From contig CAZYDR010000012.1 in the NCBI GenBank assembly GCA_964645285.1, positions 1-49,702 on the forward strand: a DNA stretch of 49,702 nucleotides, written 5' to 3'. Shown in pieces: positions 1-7,218 of this stretch (positions within the stretch are counted from its first letter, which is position 1; each line of letters starts with the position of its first letter). The position numbers and the translations under genes were made by a program. Under the pieces are notes generated by a model. It saw only the letters and a list, made by a program, of their open reading frames with translations. It was not told where the DNA came from and did no database searches. This stretch comes from JAYZAP01 sp964645285 (GTDB lineage: Bacteria > Pseudomonadota > Alphaproteobacteria > JAAXGF01).

Positions 1-381
1 GCGCTCAACTTGACGGGCAAGCACGTTGCGCGAGCACATGGGCCACGGCTCGTCGTGGTACATCAGTCGGCCCGGCGCCCAGGCGATCTCGGGCCGCCAC
101 GGTAATTGCTGGACCGCGTTGGGGTCCGGATGGATCGCCAGTTCGTCGTCTTGAGGGCCCTGGCCCAGGCCATCCAAGGCGGCGCCAGTGAACAGCTCCG
201 AGCCGCGCATCATGCGCTCAAAATGGGCTATGGGGACGTTCTTGCCCTTGGGGATACCGTGTACATCCACATAGGACGATATACAGTACTTGACCCCCTT
301 GCTGATTAGATCGCGCTTGATCTCCCCCAGGTTCGGCTTCTTACTGGCCTTCGCTTTGGTACCGTCGTTGTTTCTCGGCAT
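1..381 (-). CDS. Glutamine synthetase-family protein (type III/GlnT-like), N-terminal part
   Basis: The gene runs off the left edge; 127 residues are visible, read leftwards from ATG at 381-379. A purine-rich ribosome site (gaggaggatgagggg) lies just upstream. After a basic leader (residues 1-18) comes a glutamine synthetase beta-Grasp-type start, with GVKYCISSYVDVHGIPKGK at about 29-47 and HPDPNAVQQLPWRPEIAWAPG at about 87-107, the pattern of GlnT/type III-like ligases that join ammonia or an amine to glutamate. The ATP-grasp catalytic half lies outside the window, so substrate cannot be judged: ammonia (glutamine) or a small amine (gamma-glutamylamide) are both possible. It is separated by 175 bp from the tail-on tetR-type gene. 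The family call is fairly secure, the subtype is not. Confidence 0.8.
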   Translation of the reverse strand, partial: MPRNNDGTKAKASKKPNLGEIKRDLISKGVKYCISSYVDVHGIPKGKNVPIAHFERMMRGSELFTGAALDGLGQGPQDDELAIHPDPNAVQQLPWRPEIAWAPGRLMYHDEPWPMCSRNVLARQVER

Positions 382-540
382 GTACGTCCCCTCATCCTCC
401 TCACGCTTAACCTTGCCATCCCGCGCACTAGTGATCCCCTAGTGCCGATAACCAGCGGTTCTCTAGCTTGTTATCCGGTCAGCCCAAAGTCATCCATAGC
501 CACCAGTGTGCTAAATCAAGCCGCTGGATACTGCCTCAGA

Positions 541-560
541 TTGATTAATCGGTCAATTAA
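541..560. promoter_or_regulatory. Candidate TetR operator, copy 1 (3' end of the regulator gene)
   Basis: On the minus strand this reads TTAATTGACCGATTAATCAA, an imperfect palindrome. It matches the site at 1381-1400 (TTAATTGACTGGTTAATTGA) in 16 of 20 positions, all four differences being transitions. It overlaps the stop codon of the TetR-type gene. Two near-identical AT-rich palindromic sites bracketing a TetR gene in GC-rich DNA suggest binding sites for that regulator. The role of this downstream copy, perhaps looping or control of the minus-strand glutamine synthetase-like gene, is inference. Confidence 0.5.
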
Positions 561-1255
561 ACTTCTTGCTTATGATGATTTTCGCTTCCGGGCCCGTGGT
601 TGTCGCGGTCATAGCCCAGGTATTCCCGAATATGCCGGCGCAGATCGGCCATGGCCGGCTTGACCTCGAAATCGGGCCGGATCATGGACGCGACCATGAT
701 GCCGTCCAGGTGTGACGACACAAACAGTGCCGCTCGGTCGGCATCCACGTCGCGGAACAGGCCGTTTTCCACGCCGGTTCGAATGCTCGTGGACAAGATG
801 TCGACCTCGATGTCGTAAAACTGCTTGATCATGCGATCGATGGACGGAAACTGGGTCTCAGATCCCGCATAGTCGATCATGATCTTGACCAGCTTGTGAA
901 TCGTCGCGACCATCTCGATGTTGGTATCGAACCAGTCCTCGATCAGGTCCACTGGATCGCCGCCGGCATGATTGTCCTTGAGGGTATCGTAGTTCGCTTG
1001 GGCCTGGGTGATGGCGTCTTCGATACAGGCGCGAAACAGGTCTTCCTTGCTTTCGAAGTAGTAGTAGATGAGCGCCGTATTGACGCCGGAGGCGCTGGCA
1101 ATGTCCTTGATGGTGACCGACGCGAAGTCGTGCTTGGCAAACAGGTCCAGGGAGGCCGTGGTCAGTTCACGCTGCCGGTCTTGCCCTCCCGTGCCGGCTT
1201 TCTTGGCCGTGGACAAATCCTTGGCCACGGCTCCCGAAGTCTTCGTTCTCGCCAT
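557..1255 (-). CDS. TetR/AcrR-family transcriptional regulator
   Basis: A 232-residue one-component repressor. A basic, low-complexity leader (1-25) precedes a TetR helix-turn-helix at about 27-75: the stretch RELTTASLDLFAKHDFASVT leads into IKDIASASGVNTALIYYYFE and SKEDLF, with the diagnostic YYYF motif. The helical C-terminal half should bind an unknown ligand. I chose ATG at 1255 because it has a strong ribosome site (ggaagggaagg) and because a candidate promoter and operator lie upstream; the ATG at 1381 would add 42 residues unlike the family. It is divergent from the DUF1116 gene, whose leader carries the operator copy at 1381-1400, so autorepression plus control of that gene is likely. 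Ligand unknown; a ureide-pathway compound would fit the neighbours. Confidence 0.88.
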   Translation of the reverse strand: MARTKTSGAVAKDLSTAKKAGTGGQDRQRELTTASLDLFAKHDFASVTIKDIASASGVNTALIYYYFESKEDLFRACIEDAITQAQANYDTLKDNHAGGDPVDLIEDWFDTNIEMVATIHKLVKIMIDYAGSETQFPSIDRMIKQFYDIEVDILSTSIRTGVENGLFRDVDADRAALFVSSHLDGIMVASMIRPDFEVKPAMADLRRHIREYLGYDRDNHGPGSENHHKQEV

Positions 1256-1367
1256 GGGCCTTCCCTTCCCGTCCACGCCACGCATGCGCCAAGCTGCCAT
1301 TCCGGTGGCCAGCCTCGATCCGGTCGCCTCCATCGGAAAGGCTTGCCTCGGGACCGGCGCGTACGCA

Positions 1368-1396
1368 ATACTAGTCGTCATTAATTGACTGGTTAA
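1368..1396 (-). promoter_or_regulatory. Candidate promoter of the tetR-type gene
   Basis: On the minus strand a -35-like TTAACC (1396-1391) and a -10-like TAGTAT (1373-1368) are separated by exactly 17 nt. Each matches 4 of 6 sigma70 consensus positions. The -35 box lies inside the putative operator at 1381-1400, so bound repressor would block it. This is weak by sequence alone and gains support from position. Confidence 0.35.
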
Positions 1397-1400
1397 TTGA
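1381..1400. promoter_or_regulatory. Candidate TetR operator, copy 2 (divergent intergenic region)
   Basis: TTAATTGACTGGTTAATTGA, an imperfect palindrome (7 of 10 symmetric pairs), repeats the site at 541-560 in opposite orientation. It sits between the divergent TetR-type gene and the DUF1116 gene, 6 nt before the ribosome site of the latter (agggagg at 1407-1413), where a bound repressor could block both. Confidence 0.6.
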
Positions 1401-1419
1401 AATTATAGGGAGGCGAGCC

Positions 1420-2676
1420 GTGGCTGACAATAGTCGAACCAGGGAAGAAGCCAACCAGTTGGCGTTCATGCGCATGACCGGCTCGGATCCGGTACTCGTG
1501 GATATACGGCCCGCCATCGAAGTGGTGCCCGGCATGACGGCGACAACCATCCTGACTTCGGGTGCCCCCATGCCGTGGACCGACTACGTGGGCGGTCAGC
1601 GCGACGCCATCATCGGCACCGCCCTGTTCGAAGGCCTAGCCGAGACCCGCGAGGACGCCATCGCCAGGCTCGACGCCGGCGAAATCAGTGTCGACGGGTG
1701 TCACGATCATGGCTGCATCGGTTCGTTGGCCGGCGTCTATTCCGCGTCTATGAACGTGTTCGTGGTCGAGAACATGGCCTTCGGCAACACCGGCTTCTGC
1801 AACATGTACGAGGGCACCAACCCGCGCCGGCTCAATTACGGGGTCTACGACGATGGCGTGCGCGATCGCTTGTTTTATGTGGAGAACACCATCGCTCCGG
1901 TGGTCGCCCGGGCGGTGCGGCGCTCGGGCGGCATTCCGTTGAAGCCCATCATGGTCCACGCGCTGCACATGGGCGACGAGTTGCACAGCCGCAATACGGC
2001 GGCCTCGTTGCTGTTCACACGCGAGCTTTTCCCCCACATGCTGGAAGACGTGGCGACCGACGCCGGCGGCGTGGCAGCGACGGTCCAGGCACTCACCGAA
2101 GACAACTATTTCTTCCTGCGCCTGTCCATGGCCGCCGCCAAGTCTATCGCCGACGCGGCCCACGGCATCGAAGGTTCCAGCGTCGTTACGGCCATGGCGT
2201 TTAACTGCAACAATTTCGCGATCCGGGTTTCGGGCCTCGGCAACGGCTGGGTACTGGGACCTCACGCCGATGTCGAGGCCAAGCTGTTCGAGGGCCACGG
2301 CGAGGACGAGATCACCTGGATGGGCGGAGAGAGCACCATCGCTGAGACCGTCGGTCTCGGTGGCTTCGCCCAGGCTGCCGCGTTCCCTTTACAGAAATAT
2401 CAGGGCGGATCGGCCGAGGCCATGGTCCGGCGCAACGTTGAACTCTACGACATCACCATGGGTGAAAACTCGGACTTCCATATTCCCTATCTCAGCTACC
2501 GGGGCACGCCCACCGCCATCGACGTCTTCAAGGTGACCGATACCGGCATCGTGCCGGTCATGGATATTGGTATCGCCGGGCGCGACGGCGGCCAGATCGG
2601 GGCCGGTATCGTGCGGGCGCCAAAGGTCGTGTTCGAGAATGCCCGCACGGCCTACGCAGCCCGTTACGGCGGCTGA
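1420..2676 (+). CDS. DUF1116 protein, YlbE/AllG-like (oxamate carbamoyltransferase subunit family)
   Basis: A 418-residue protein that aligns end to end with E. coli YlbE from memory: PMPWTDYVGGQRDAIIGTALFEG (about 51-73), conserved GSLAGVYSASMNVFVVEN, MYEGTNPRRLNYGVY, MVHALHMGDELHSRN, ISGLG-type core, and a C-terminal GIAGRDGGQIGAGIVRAP. YlbE (AllG) was recently assigned to the oxamate carbamoyltransferase that ends anaerobic allantoin breakdown, together with FdrA/AllF and YlbF/AllH. Neither partner is in the window, so the role here is open. The start is GTG with an ideal agggagg site 6 nt upstream. It is divergent from the TetR-type gene and probably controlled by it. Downstream lies an IS remnant, then HyuA/DUF917 genes on the opposite strand, which fits ureide or hydantoin-like metabolism. 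Confidence 0.82.
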   Translation: MADNSRTREEANQLAFMRMTGSDPVLVDIRPAIEVVPGMTATTILTSGAPMPWTDYVGGQRDAIIGTALFEGLAETREDAIARLDAGEISVDGCHDHGCIGSLAGVYSASMNVFVVENMAFGNTGFCNMYEGTNPRRLNYGVYDDGVRDRLFYVENTIAPVVARAVRRSGGIPLKPIMVHALHMGDELHSRNTAASLLFTRELFPHMLEDVATDAGGVAATVQALTEDNYFFLRLSMAAAKSIADAAHGIEGSSVVTAMAFNCNNFAIRVSGLGNGWVLGPHADVEAKLFEGHGEDEITWMGGESTIAETVGLGGFAQAAAFPLQKYQGGSAEAMVRRNVELYDITMGENSDFHIPYLSYRGTPTAIDVFKVTDTGIVPVMDIGIAGRDGGQIGAGIVRAPKVVFENARTAYAARYGG

Positions 2677-2791
2677 TAGCCGGCCCGGCGCGTTTAAACC
2701 AACTTCGCACCGGGTCCAATTCATCATCGTGGATCGGCAAACAACACTAATAAGTTCTGCCACTTCGAATATCTGCTTTTAGCTGAGGCTG

Positions 2792-2980
2792 GTGAAAAAG
2801 CCGCCTGAAAGTGCGTGGCACCCTGTACAGGAAAGTCTCAATGCAGAGTGGTTCACATCAATCAGACAGGCTCAAGTTGTCATCGAAACCTGGCTGAAAC
2901 AGTACAATCACATTCGCCCCCATCAGGCTTTGAATATGCGTCCACCGATGCCCGAGACTCTATCAGAAAGTGGTACATAG
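2792..2980 (+). pseudogene. IS3-type transposase (OrfB) C-terminal remnant
   Basis: About 45 residues of a DDE integrase-core C-terminus are readable: LNAEWFTSIRQAQVVIETWL, then KQYNHIRPHQALNMRPPMPE, ending SGT-stop. The W-F-T-S, E-x-W, YN-x-x-RPH-x-(A/S)L pattern is typical of IS3-family OrfB. The first 13 codons do not fit the family and no upstream catalytic D,D-35-E segments or second terminal repeat were found, so this is a decayed fragment. It fills most of the 379-bp gap between the DUF1116 gene and the convergent HyuA-like gene; I see nothing else there. Confidence 0.75.
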
Positions 2981-3055
2981 AATGGGAGCTTGACACGAGT
3001 AGGAGCCGTTTCTTAGACATTTTATATAACCTGTATTGACGTCGCCCAGATCTGT

Positions 3056-4588
3056 TTAGGCGATGTCGCCGACCACCCGGACCCGGACCCTGAGCGAGTT
3101 ACCCGGCAGGTAGGCGAGCGGCAGGTCCTCGACCTCGACCAGTTCCAGGCTGGCGGCGCCGGCGCCGGCGTTGATCGCCCGGCGCTCGGCGATGGCCCGG
3201 GCCTCGGCGATGGCGTCGTCGCGGCTGAGGTCCTGGAAAATCTGGTCGACCTCGCCGGAAACTTGGGCGATGGCGGCGCCGACTGCGTTGGCGACGTCGC
3301 CGTGAGGCACGTGGACAACCTCGCCGACGCCTGCTATCTCTGGTGGCACCAGGAAGGCGGCGCCGCCGACGGCGATGACGGTCACGTCGCCGGCCTCGGT
3401 CTTCATGCGGTCGACGGAATCTTCGACCATCGCGTGGATGTGGGCGAAGGCGTTGTCGAGTAGGTTGGGGGGCAGGCTGCTCACCGCGCCGCGGTTGCCG
3501 AGGTCGAGGAGGCCGCGGGCCACGCCCAGGTCGGTGCAGGTCAATTCCCTCCCGCCGAACAGCAGACCCCGTTGCATGAGTTCGTAGCCGGTGCTCTCGG
3601 GCCCTACCTTCAGGGGCTCCTTCTCGACCAGGGTGCCGCCGCCCAGGGCAATCGACACTAGGTCGGGCATGCGGAACAGGGTGCGCACGCCGCCGACCTC
3701 GACCACGTTGTTGGCCGCGCGCGGGAAGCCGGCGCGCAGCATGCCGATGTCCGTGGTGGTGCCGCCGACATCGACCACGATGGCGTCGGCTCGCTGGCTC
3801 AGATAGGCGGCGCCGCGCATGCTGTTGGTCGGCCCCGAGGCGAAGCTGAACACCGGGTAGGCCTTGGCCACGTCGGCCAGCATCACCGTGCCGTCGTTCT
3901 GGGTGATGTAGAGCTGGGCCTTAAGGCCGCTGGCGGCGATGGCTTCGGTAAAGGCGTTGACGGTAGTGCGGGCGAGGTCGCGCAGGCAGGCGTTGAGCAG
4001 GGTCGCGTTCTCACGCTCCAGCAGGCCGATGCGCCCCAGGGTATGGGACAGGGTAACCGCCACCTGGGGGCATTCCTCGGCCATGATTTCGGCGGCGCGT
4101 TCTTCGAACTCGGAGGTCAGGGGCGAGAACACCGAGGTGATGCCGGCCGAGGTAATGCCCTCTGCGGCGATGTCCCGGGCCGCCTGGCGCATGCCGTCCT
4201 CGTCGAACGGCACGATGGGCCGGCCGTCGACCTCGTGGCCGCCCTCGAGCATGTGGATGGCGCCGTTGACCACGTCGCGCAGGTCGTCGGGCCAGTCGAT
4301 GAACGACTCCAGGGAGGCGCTGGCCGGCAGGCAGATACGCACCGCCGCGACCCGGGTCAGGCCTTTGCGTTGTGCCACCGCGTTGGTGAAATGGGTGGTC
4401 CCGACCATGACCGAGTCGATGGACGTCGGGTCGGCCCCGGTGTCACCCAGAATGTGTTCCAGGGCCTTGGTAATGCCGCCGGTCACGTCGGCCGTAGTCG
4501 GGGTTTTGATCGAACCCTTGACGGCGTCGTCCTCGACCAATACGGCGTCCGTGTTGGTGCCGCCCACGTCGATGCCGATACGTTTCAT
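3056..4588 (-). CDS. Hydantoinase/oxoprolinase HyuA-like protein
   Basis: A 510-residue member of the ASKHA-fold HyuA/oxoprolinase A family. An N-terminal phosphate-binding loop is seen (GIDVGGTNTDAVLVEDD at about 5-21), then VGTTHFTNAV (about 62-71), and the second ATP-site motif AIVVDVGGTTTDIG followed by LVSIALGGGT. ATP-dependent opening of a cyclic amide or related chemistry is known for the family; the substrate here is unknown. It is shorter than typical HyuA (about 690) because the C-terminal extension is missing, as in the DUF917-associated branch. Its ATG overlaps the DUF917 stop by 4 nt (ATGA), so the two are translationally coupled and probably act together. No HyuB partner is present. 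Confidence 0.87.
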   Translation of the reverse strand: MKRIGIDVGGTNTDAVLVEDDAVKGSIKTPTTADVTGGITKALEHILGDTGADPTSIDSVMVGTTHFTNAVAQRKGLTRVAAVRICLPASASLESFIDWPDDLRDVVNGAIHMLEGGHEVDGRPIVPFDEDGMRQAARDIAAEGITSAGITSVFSPLTSEFEERAAEIMAEECPQVAVTLSHTLGRIGLLERENATLLNACLRDLARTTVNAFTEAIAASGLKAQLYITQNDGTVMLADVAKAYPVFSFASGPTNSMRGAAYLSQRADAIVVDVGGTTTDIGMLRAGFPRAANNVVEVGGVRTLFRMPDLVSIALGGGTLVEKEPLKVGPESTGYELMQRGLLFGGRELTCTDLGVARGLLDLGNRGAVSSLPPNLLDNAFAHIHAMVEDSVDRMKTEAGDVTVIAVGGAAFLVPPEIAGVGEVVHVPHGDVANAVGAAIAQVSGEVDQIFQDLSRDDAIAEARAIAERRAINAGAGAASLELVEVEDLPLAYLPGNSLRVRVRVVGDIA

Positions 4589-5679
4589 TTAGAAGTCCTT
4601 TCGTGGAGCGACAGGAAGTCGCTGTCGTAACCGAAGGCCCGGGGGCCGACCACTTGCAGGCCGCGCTCGGACGTAAGAATCTTGTCCGCCGGCAGAGAAA
4701 GCACGGCGATGCGCTGGCCATAGCGGATCTGTTCGGTGCCGATGGCCTCGCCGGATTCCGTGTCGAGCACGCAAATCAGTTCCGGCACCGTGACCGTCAA
4801 TACGTCATCGATCCAGGCGACGATATATTCGTTCTGGAAATCGATGTGGCAGGCGCGTCCGGCGTCGTTGTCGGTACCCTCGATATAGACCTTGCCCCGG
4901 AGAAAGCCTTCCGTGGTGCGCCGCATGACATCGACGATCTTGCCGCGAAACACTTCGATGCCGTTTTCGCAGTCGAGCACCGCCTGGACCGGGTCGCCAT
5001 GGTCGGCGCGGGCTTTCATGATCGCCTGGCCGATGCGGATGGCCTGGCTGGCCGTGCCGATGATCGCCTTTTCCTTGATGGTCTTGCCGCTGCGCGGTGG
5101 CCGGCACAGCGCCGCCTCCGAGCCCATCTCGGTGCAGATACGGCGCAGGATGCGTTCGCTCCAGGTCGGGCTGGCGGATTCCGTGATCACCACGTCGTTG
5201 GCGCGAATGTCGGAAAGAGTCACCGGGTAGAGTGGGAAACCCTGGATGGGAAAGCCGCTCATCTGCATTTCAGGGAAGGCGCGGCCGCGCGGGTCGGCGT
5301 CGACCATGGGTAGGTCCATGGCGGCGGCCACCAGCAGGGGCATGACGCCGTTGGCGCCGCCCATTTCCGCCGACATGACCGCGGCGAAGGGCTTGCCCAT
5401 GTATTGTTCCATGGCGCGGGCCGGACGGGCGCATTGGGCCGGGTCGGTCAACCGTTCCTCACCGACCAGGGGGGCGCCCATGATGCCGAGCTCGGCGACC
5501 ATGTCGTCGTCGGCCAGGTCATCCGGGTGAATCAGGTGGAAGCGGTGGCCCTGCTTATAGAGCTTACGGCAGCCCAACAAGGTGATGTAGGAATCACCGC
5601 CGCCGCCGGTGCCCAGTACGCCGCAGCCCAACGCCATGGCTTCGAGGTCGTCCCAGGTGATCTCGCGCAGGTTGGTCAT
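4585..5679 (-). CDS. DUF917 family protein
   Basis: A 364-residue DUF917 protein. It has the family start (WDDLEAMALGCGVLGTGGGGDSY at about 9-31), a central SAEMGGANGVMPLLVAAAMDLP and the C-terminal domain ending VVGPRAFGYDSDFLSLHE. DUF917 proteins usually sit beside HyuA-like proteins, as here (4-nt ATGA overlaps on both sides), and are thought to form part of the same enzyme system; the reaction is not established. Its C-terminal 65 residues are repeated in divergent form at the end of the preceding gene (5676-6338), which points to an ancestral tandem duplication of DUF917. Length is normal for the family and it looks intact. Confidence 0.87.
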   Translation of the reverse strand: MTNLREITWDDLEAMALGCGVLGTGGGGDSYITLLGCRKLYKQGHRFHLIHPDDLADDDMVAELGIMGAPLVGEERLTDPAQCARPARAMEQYMGKPFAAVMSAEMGGANGVMPLLVAAAMDLPMVDADPRGRAFPEMQMSGFPIQGFPLYPVTLSDIRANDVVITESASPTWSERILRRICTEMGSEAALCRPPRSGKTIKEKAIIGTASQAIRIGQAIMKARADHGDPVQAVLDCENGIEVFRGKIVDVMRRTTEGFLRGKVYIEGTDNDAGRACHIDFQNEYIVAWIDDVLTVTVPELICVLDTESGEAIGTEQIRYGQRIAVLSLPADKILTSERGLQVVGPRAFGYDSDFLSLHERTSK

Positions 5680-6338
5680 GACGACTCCGGATGCAGGGTG
5701 ATGAAGTCCAAATCATAGCCGAAGCCGCGCGGCCCGACCCAGGCCAACCCTTCCGCGCTGGTCATAATATCGGCGGCGGGCAGGGACAAGACGTCGACCC
5801 GCTGGCCATAGCGAATGGTCTCGGTCCCCGGGGCCTCGCCGGTCAGGGAATCGAGAATGCAGATCAACGCGGGCACGTATAGGCCGACGCCAAACGCTAC
5901 GTGGCTGGAAAAGCTGTGGGCGCGCACCACGCCTGGTTTCGGCGCCTTGCGCGCCATGACGCCCAACCCCACGCAGGGCTGCATGAAGAACCAGGGCATC
6001 ACCACGGAGATCACACCGAAGCCGAAGGCGGTCGCCAGGCTTGGGCCGGTTCCCAGAAGAGGTCCGACCAGGATCAGATAGACCACCGCGTAACCCAGCC
6101 CGACCAGGTAGTGGGCAATCCATCCGGTAGCGGTTTCGAACTGGACGGGTTCAGCCTCGCCGATGGCCTGATGGCGGACCGTGCGCCGGGGGAGATGGGA
6201 AAACCAGCGCCCGACCATGGCCCAGTTGGTCGCCGGAACCCGGAAGACCTGCTGGACCAGCAATTGCCAAAGGTCGAGGGCCACGGTGGCGGCGATGCCG
6301 GCAAGGAGCGCCTGTTGGACAAAATTCATGGCCGTCAT
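5676..6338 (-). CDS. Chimera: DUF2938 membrane protein fused to a DUF917 C-terminal domain
   Basis: A 220-residue hybrid. Residues 1 to about 152 are a DUF2938-type inner-membrane protein with four predicted helices (about 8-25, 73-95, 98-120, 140-155) and the family pattern LDLWQLLVQQVF, NWAMVGRWFSHLP, MQPCVGLGVMARKAP, HVAFGVGLY. From about residue 153 it becomes the DUF917 C-terminus: ALICILDSLTGEAPGTETIR, then YGQRVDVLSLPA and WVGPRGFGYDLDF, closely like the end of the next gene in the operon. The reading frame is open throughout and the ATG has a ggggga site, so it is expressed as a single protein or is a recent relic. It is first in a coupled operon (4-nt overlap with DUF917). Function unknown. 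I see no trace of the missing DUF917 N-terminus. Confidence 0.8.
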   Translation of the reverse strand: MTAMNFVQQALLAGIAATVALDLWQLLVQQVFRVPATNWAMVGRWFSHLPRRTVRHQAIGEAEPVQFETATGWIAHYLVGLGYAVVYLILVGPLLGTGPSLATAFGFGVISVVMPWFFMQPCVGLGVMARKAPKPGVVRAHSFSSHVAFGVGLYVPALICILDSLTGEAPGTETIRYGQRVDVLSLPAADIMTSAEGLAWVGPRGFGYDLDFITLHPESS

Positions 6339-6696
6339 CGTCTGATTCCCCCGATTGATGGCGCCATTTTTATCCGTTTCAGGCGTGGTTGCCAGCCCTG
6401 TGATAGATCGATGTTTAGGAAAACTTCGATTTTATTCATTAATTCAAAGGGTTAACGCGAGAAATCTGTTAACTACGAGCGATATTGGAATCGCTTGTCC
6501 GAATTTGAGTATTGCCGCATAAAATCAATGGGTTGCCTGTAATAAGGAGAGTGTTTTTGGCTTTCCGTCAGTCCTCAGAACAGCGCCCCGGTCAACGCAA
6601 TTGGTGGATTGAGGAGCGAACATGGCGCGATTTCGCTTGTTTCCGGTTATCGAACACGAGGCCGCTGCGGCCCGCCCCCTGGAAAGGACTTCCTGT
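6339..6696. other. 358-bp AT-rich intergenic region with divergent promoters
   Basis: This spacer separates the minus-strand DUF2938/DUF917/HyuA operon from the plus-strand TPR gene, so it should hold two divergent promoters. It is AT-rich (6360-6560) against its surroundings. A sequence at 6439-6455 (TTAATTCAAAGGGTTAA) weakly resembles the TetR site at 1381-1400. No convincing gene was found. Confidence 0.5.
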
Positions 6697-7192
6697 ATGA
6701 CCGTCAAGATGACCAACTGGCTTTTCGCTGCTGTTTTCTGCCTCGCCCTGTTGCCTGGTACTGTCCAGGCCGATGGCGCCGATCACCACGGCGCCGTGAT
6801 CAATAACGCGACGGCGCTCGGGGAAATCGCCCCGGAAGCCGGTTACGCCGGCGACGAAGAACAGCAGCTCATCGACGCGGTCCAGGAAGCCAAGTTGTTC
6901 GGTGTCAAAGATCCCCGTCTCGCCGCCAGCCTCAACATGCTGGGCGCCTATTATCATGCTGGGCGCCTATTATTATGACGCCGGCAAGCTCGCCGAAGCC
7001 GAGCCGCTGTATGTGGCCGCCCTGGCCATGGCCCAGCAGGCCGATGACGCCGATCCCCTCGATATCGCCGTCTGCCTGGCTAATCTGGCGACCCTCTATA
7101 TGGATCTGGGCCGCGACGACGAGGCCACGAAAATGTTCCAGCGCGCCCTCGGCATGTGGTCAGCGACAGCGGTGGCGGAAGAAAAAGTCTAG
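6697..7192 (+). pseudogene. Exported TPR protein, frameshifted by a 19-bp tandem duplication
   Basis: ATG at 6697 with an aaagga site 8 nt upstream starts a signal peptide (hydrophobic core WLFAAVFCLALLPG, cleavage likely after TVQA). The frame reads LAASLNMLGAYY and is then lost. Removing one of two perfect 19-bp copies at 6936-6954 and 6955-6973 restores LNMLGAYYYDAGKLAEAEPLY, a normal tetratricopeptide repeat, followed by a second one (VCLANLATLYMDLGRDDEAT) to the stop at 7190-7192. The restored periplasmic protein would have about 158 residues. It converges on the serine palmitoyltransferase gene with 26 bp between stops. Real mutation, phase variation or assembly error cannot be told apart here. 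Confidence 0.8.
6936..6973 (+). repeat. Perfect 19-bp tandem duplication inside the TPR gene
   Basis: The unit CATGCTGGGCGCCTATTAT occurs twice head to tail (6936-6954, 6955-6973) without mismatch. Because 19 is not a multiple of 3, it shifts the frame of the gene. Slippage could delete one copy and restore the protein. Confidence 0.95.
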
Positions 7193-7218
7193 AAAACGAC
7201 GGACGACGGAATCGATGT

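Noticed and set aside
6439..6455. Third TetR-type site upstream of the DUF2938/DUF917 operon
   Set aside because: TTAATTCAAAGGGTTAA shares only the outer half-sites with altered spacing; AT-rich DNA easily gives such matches. Kept as a remark, not a feature.
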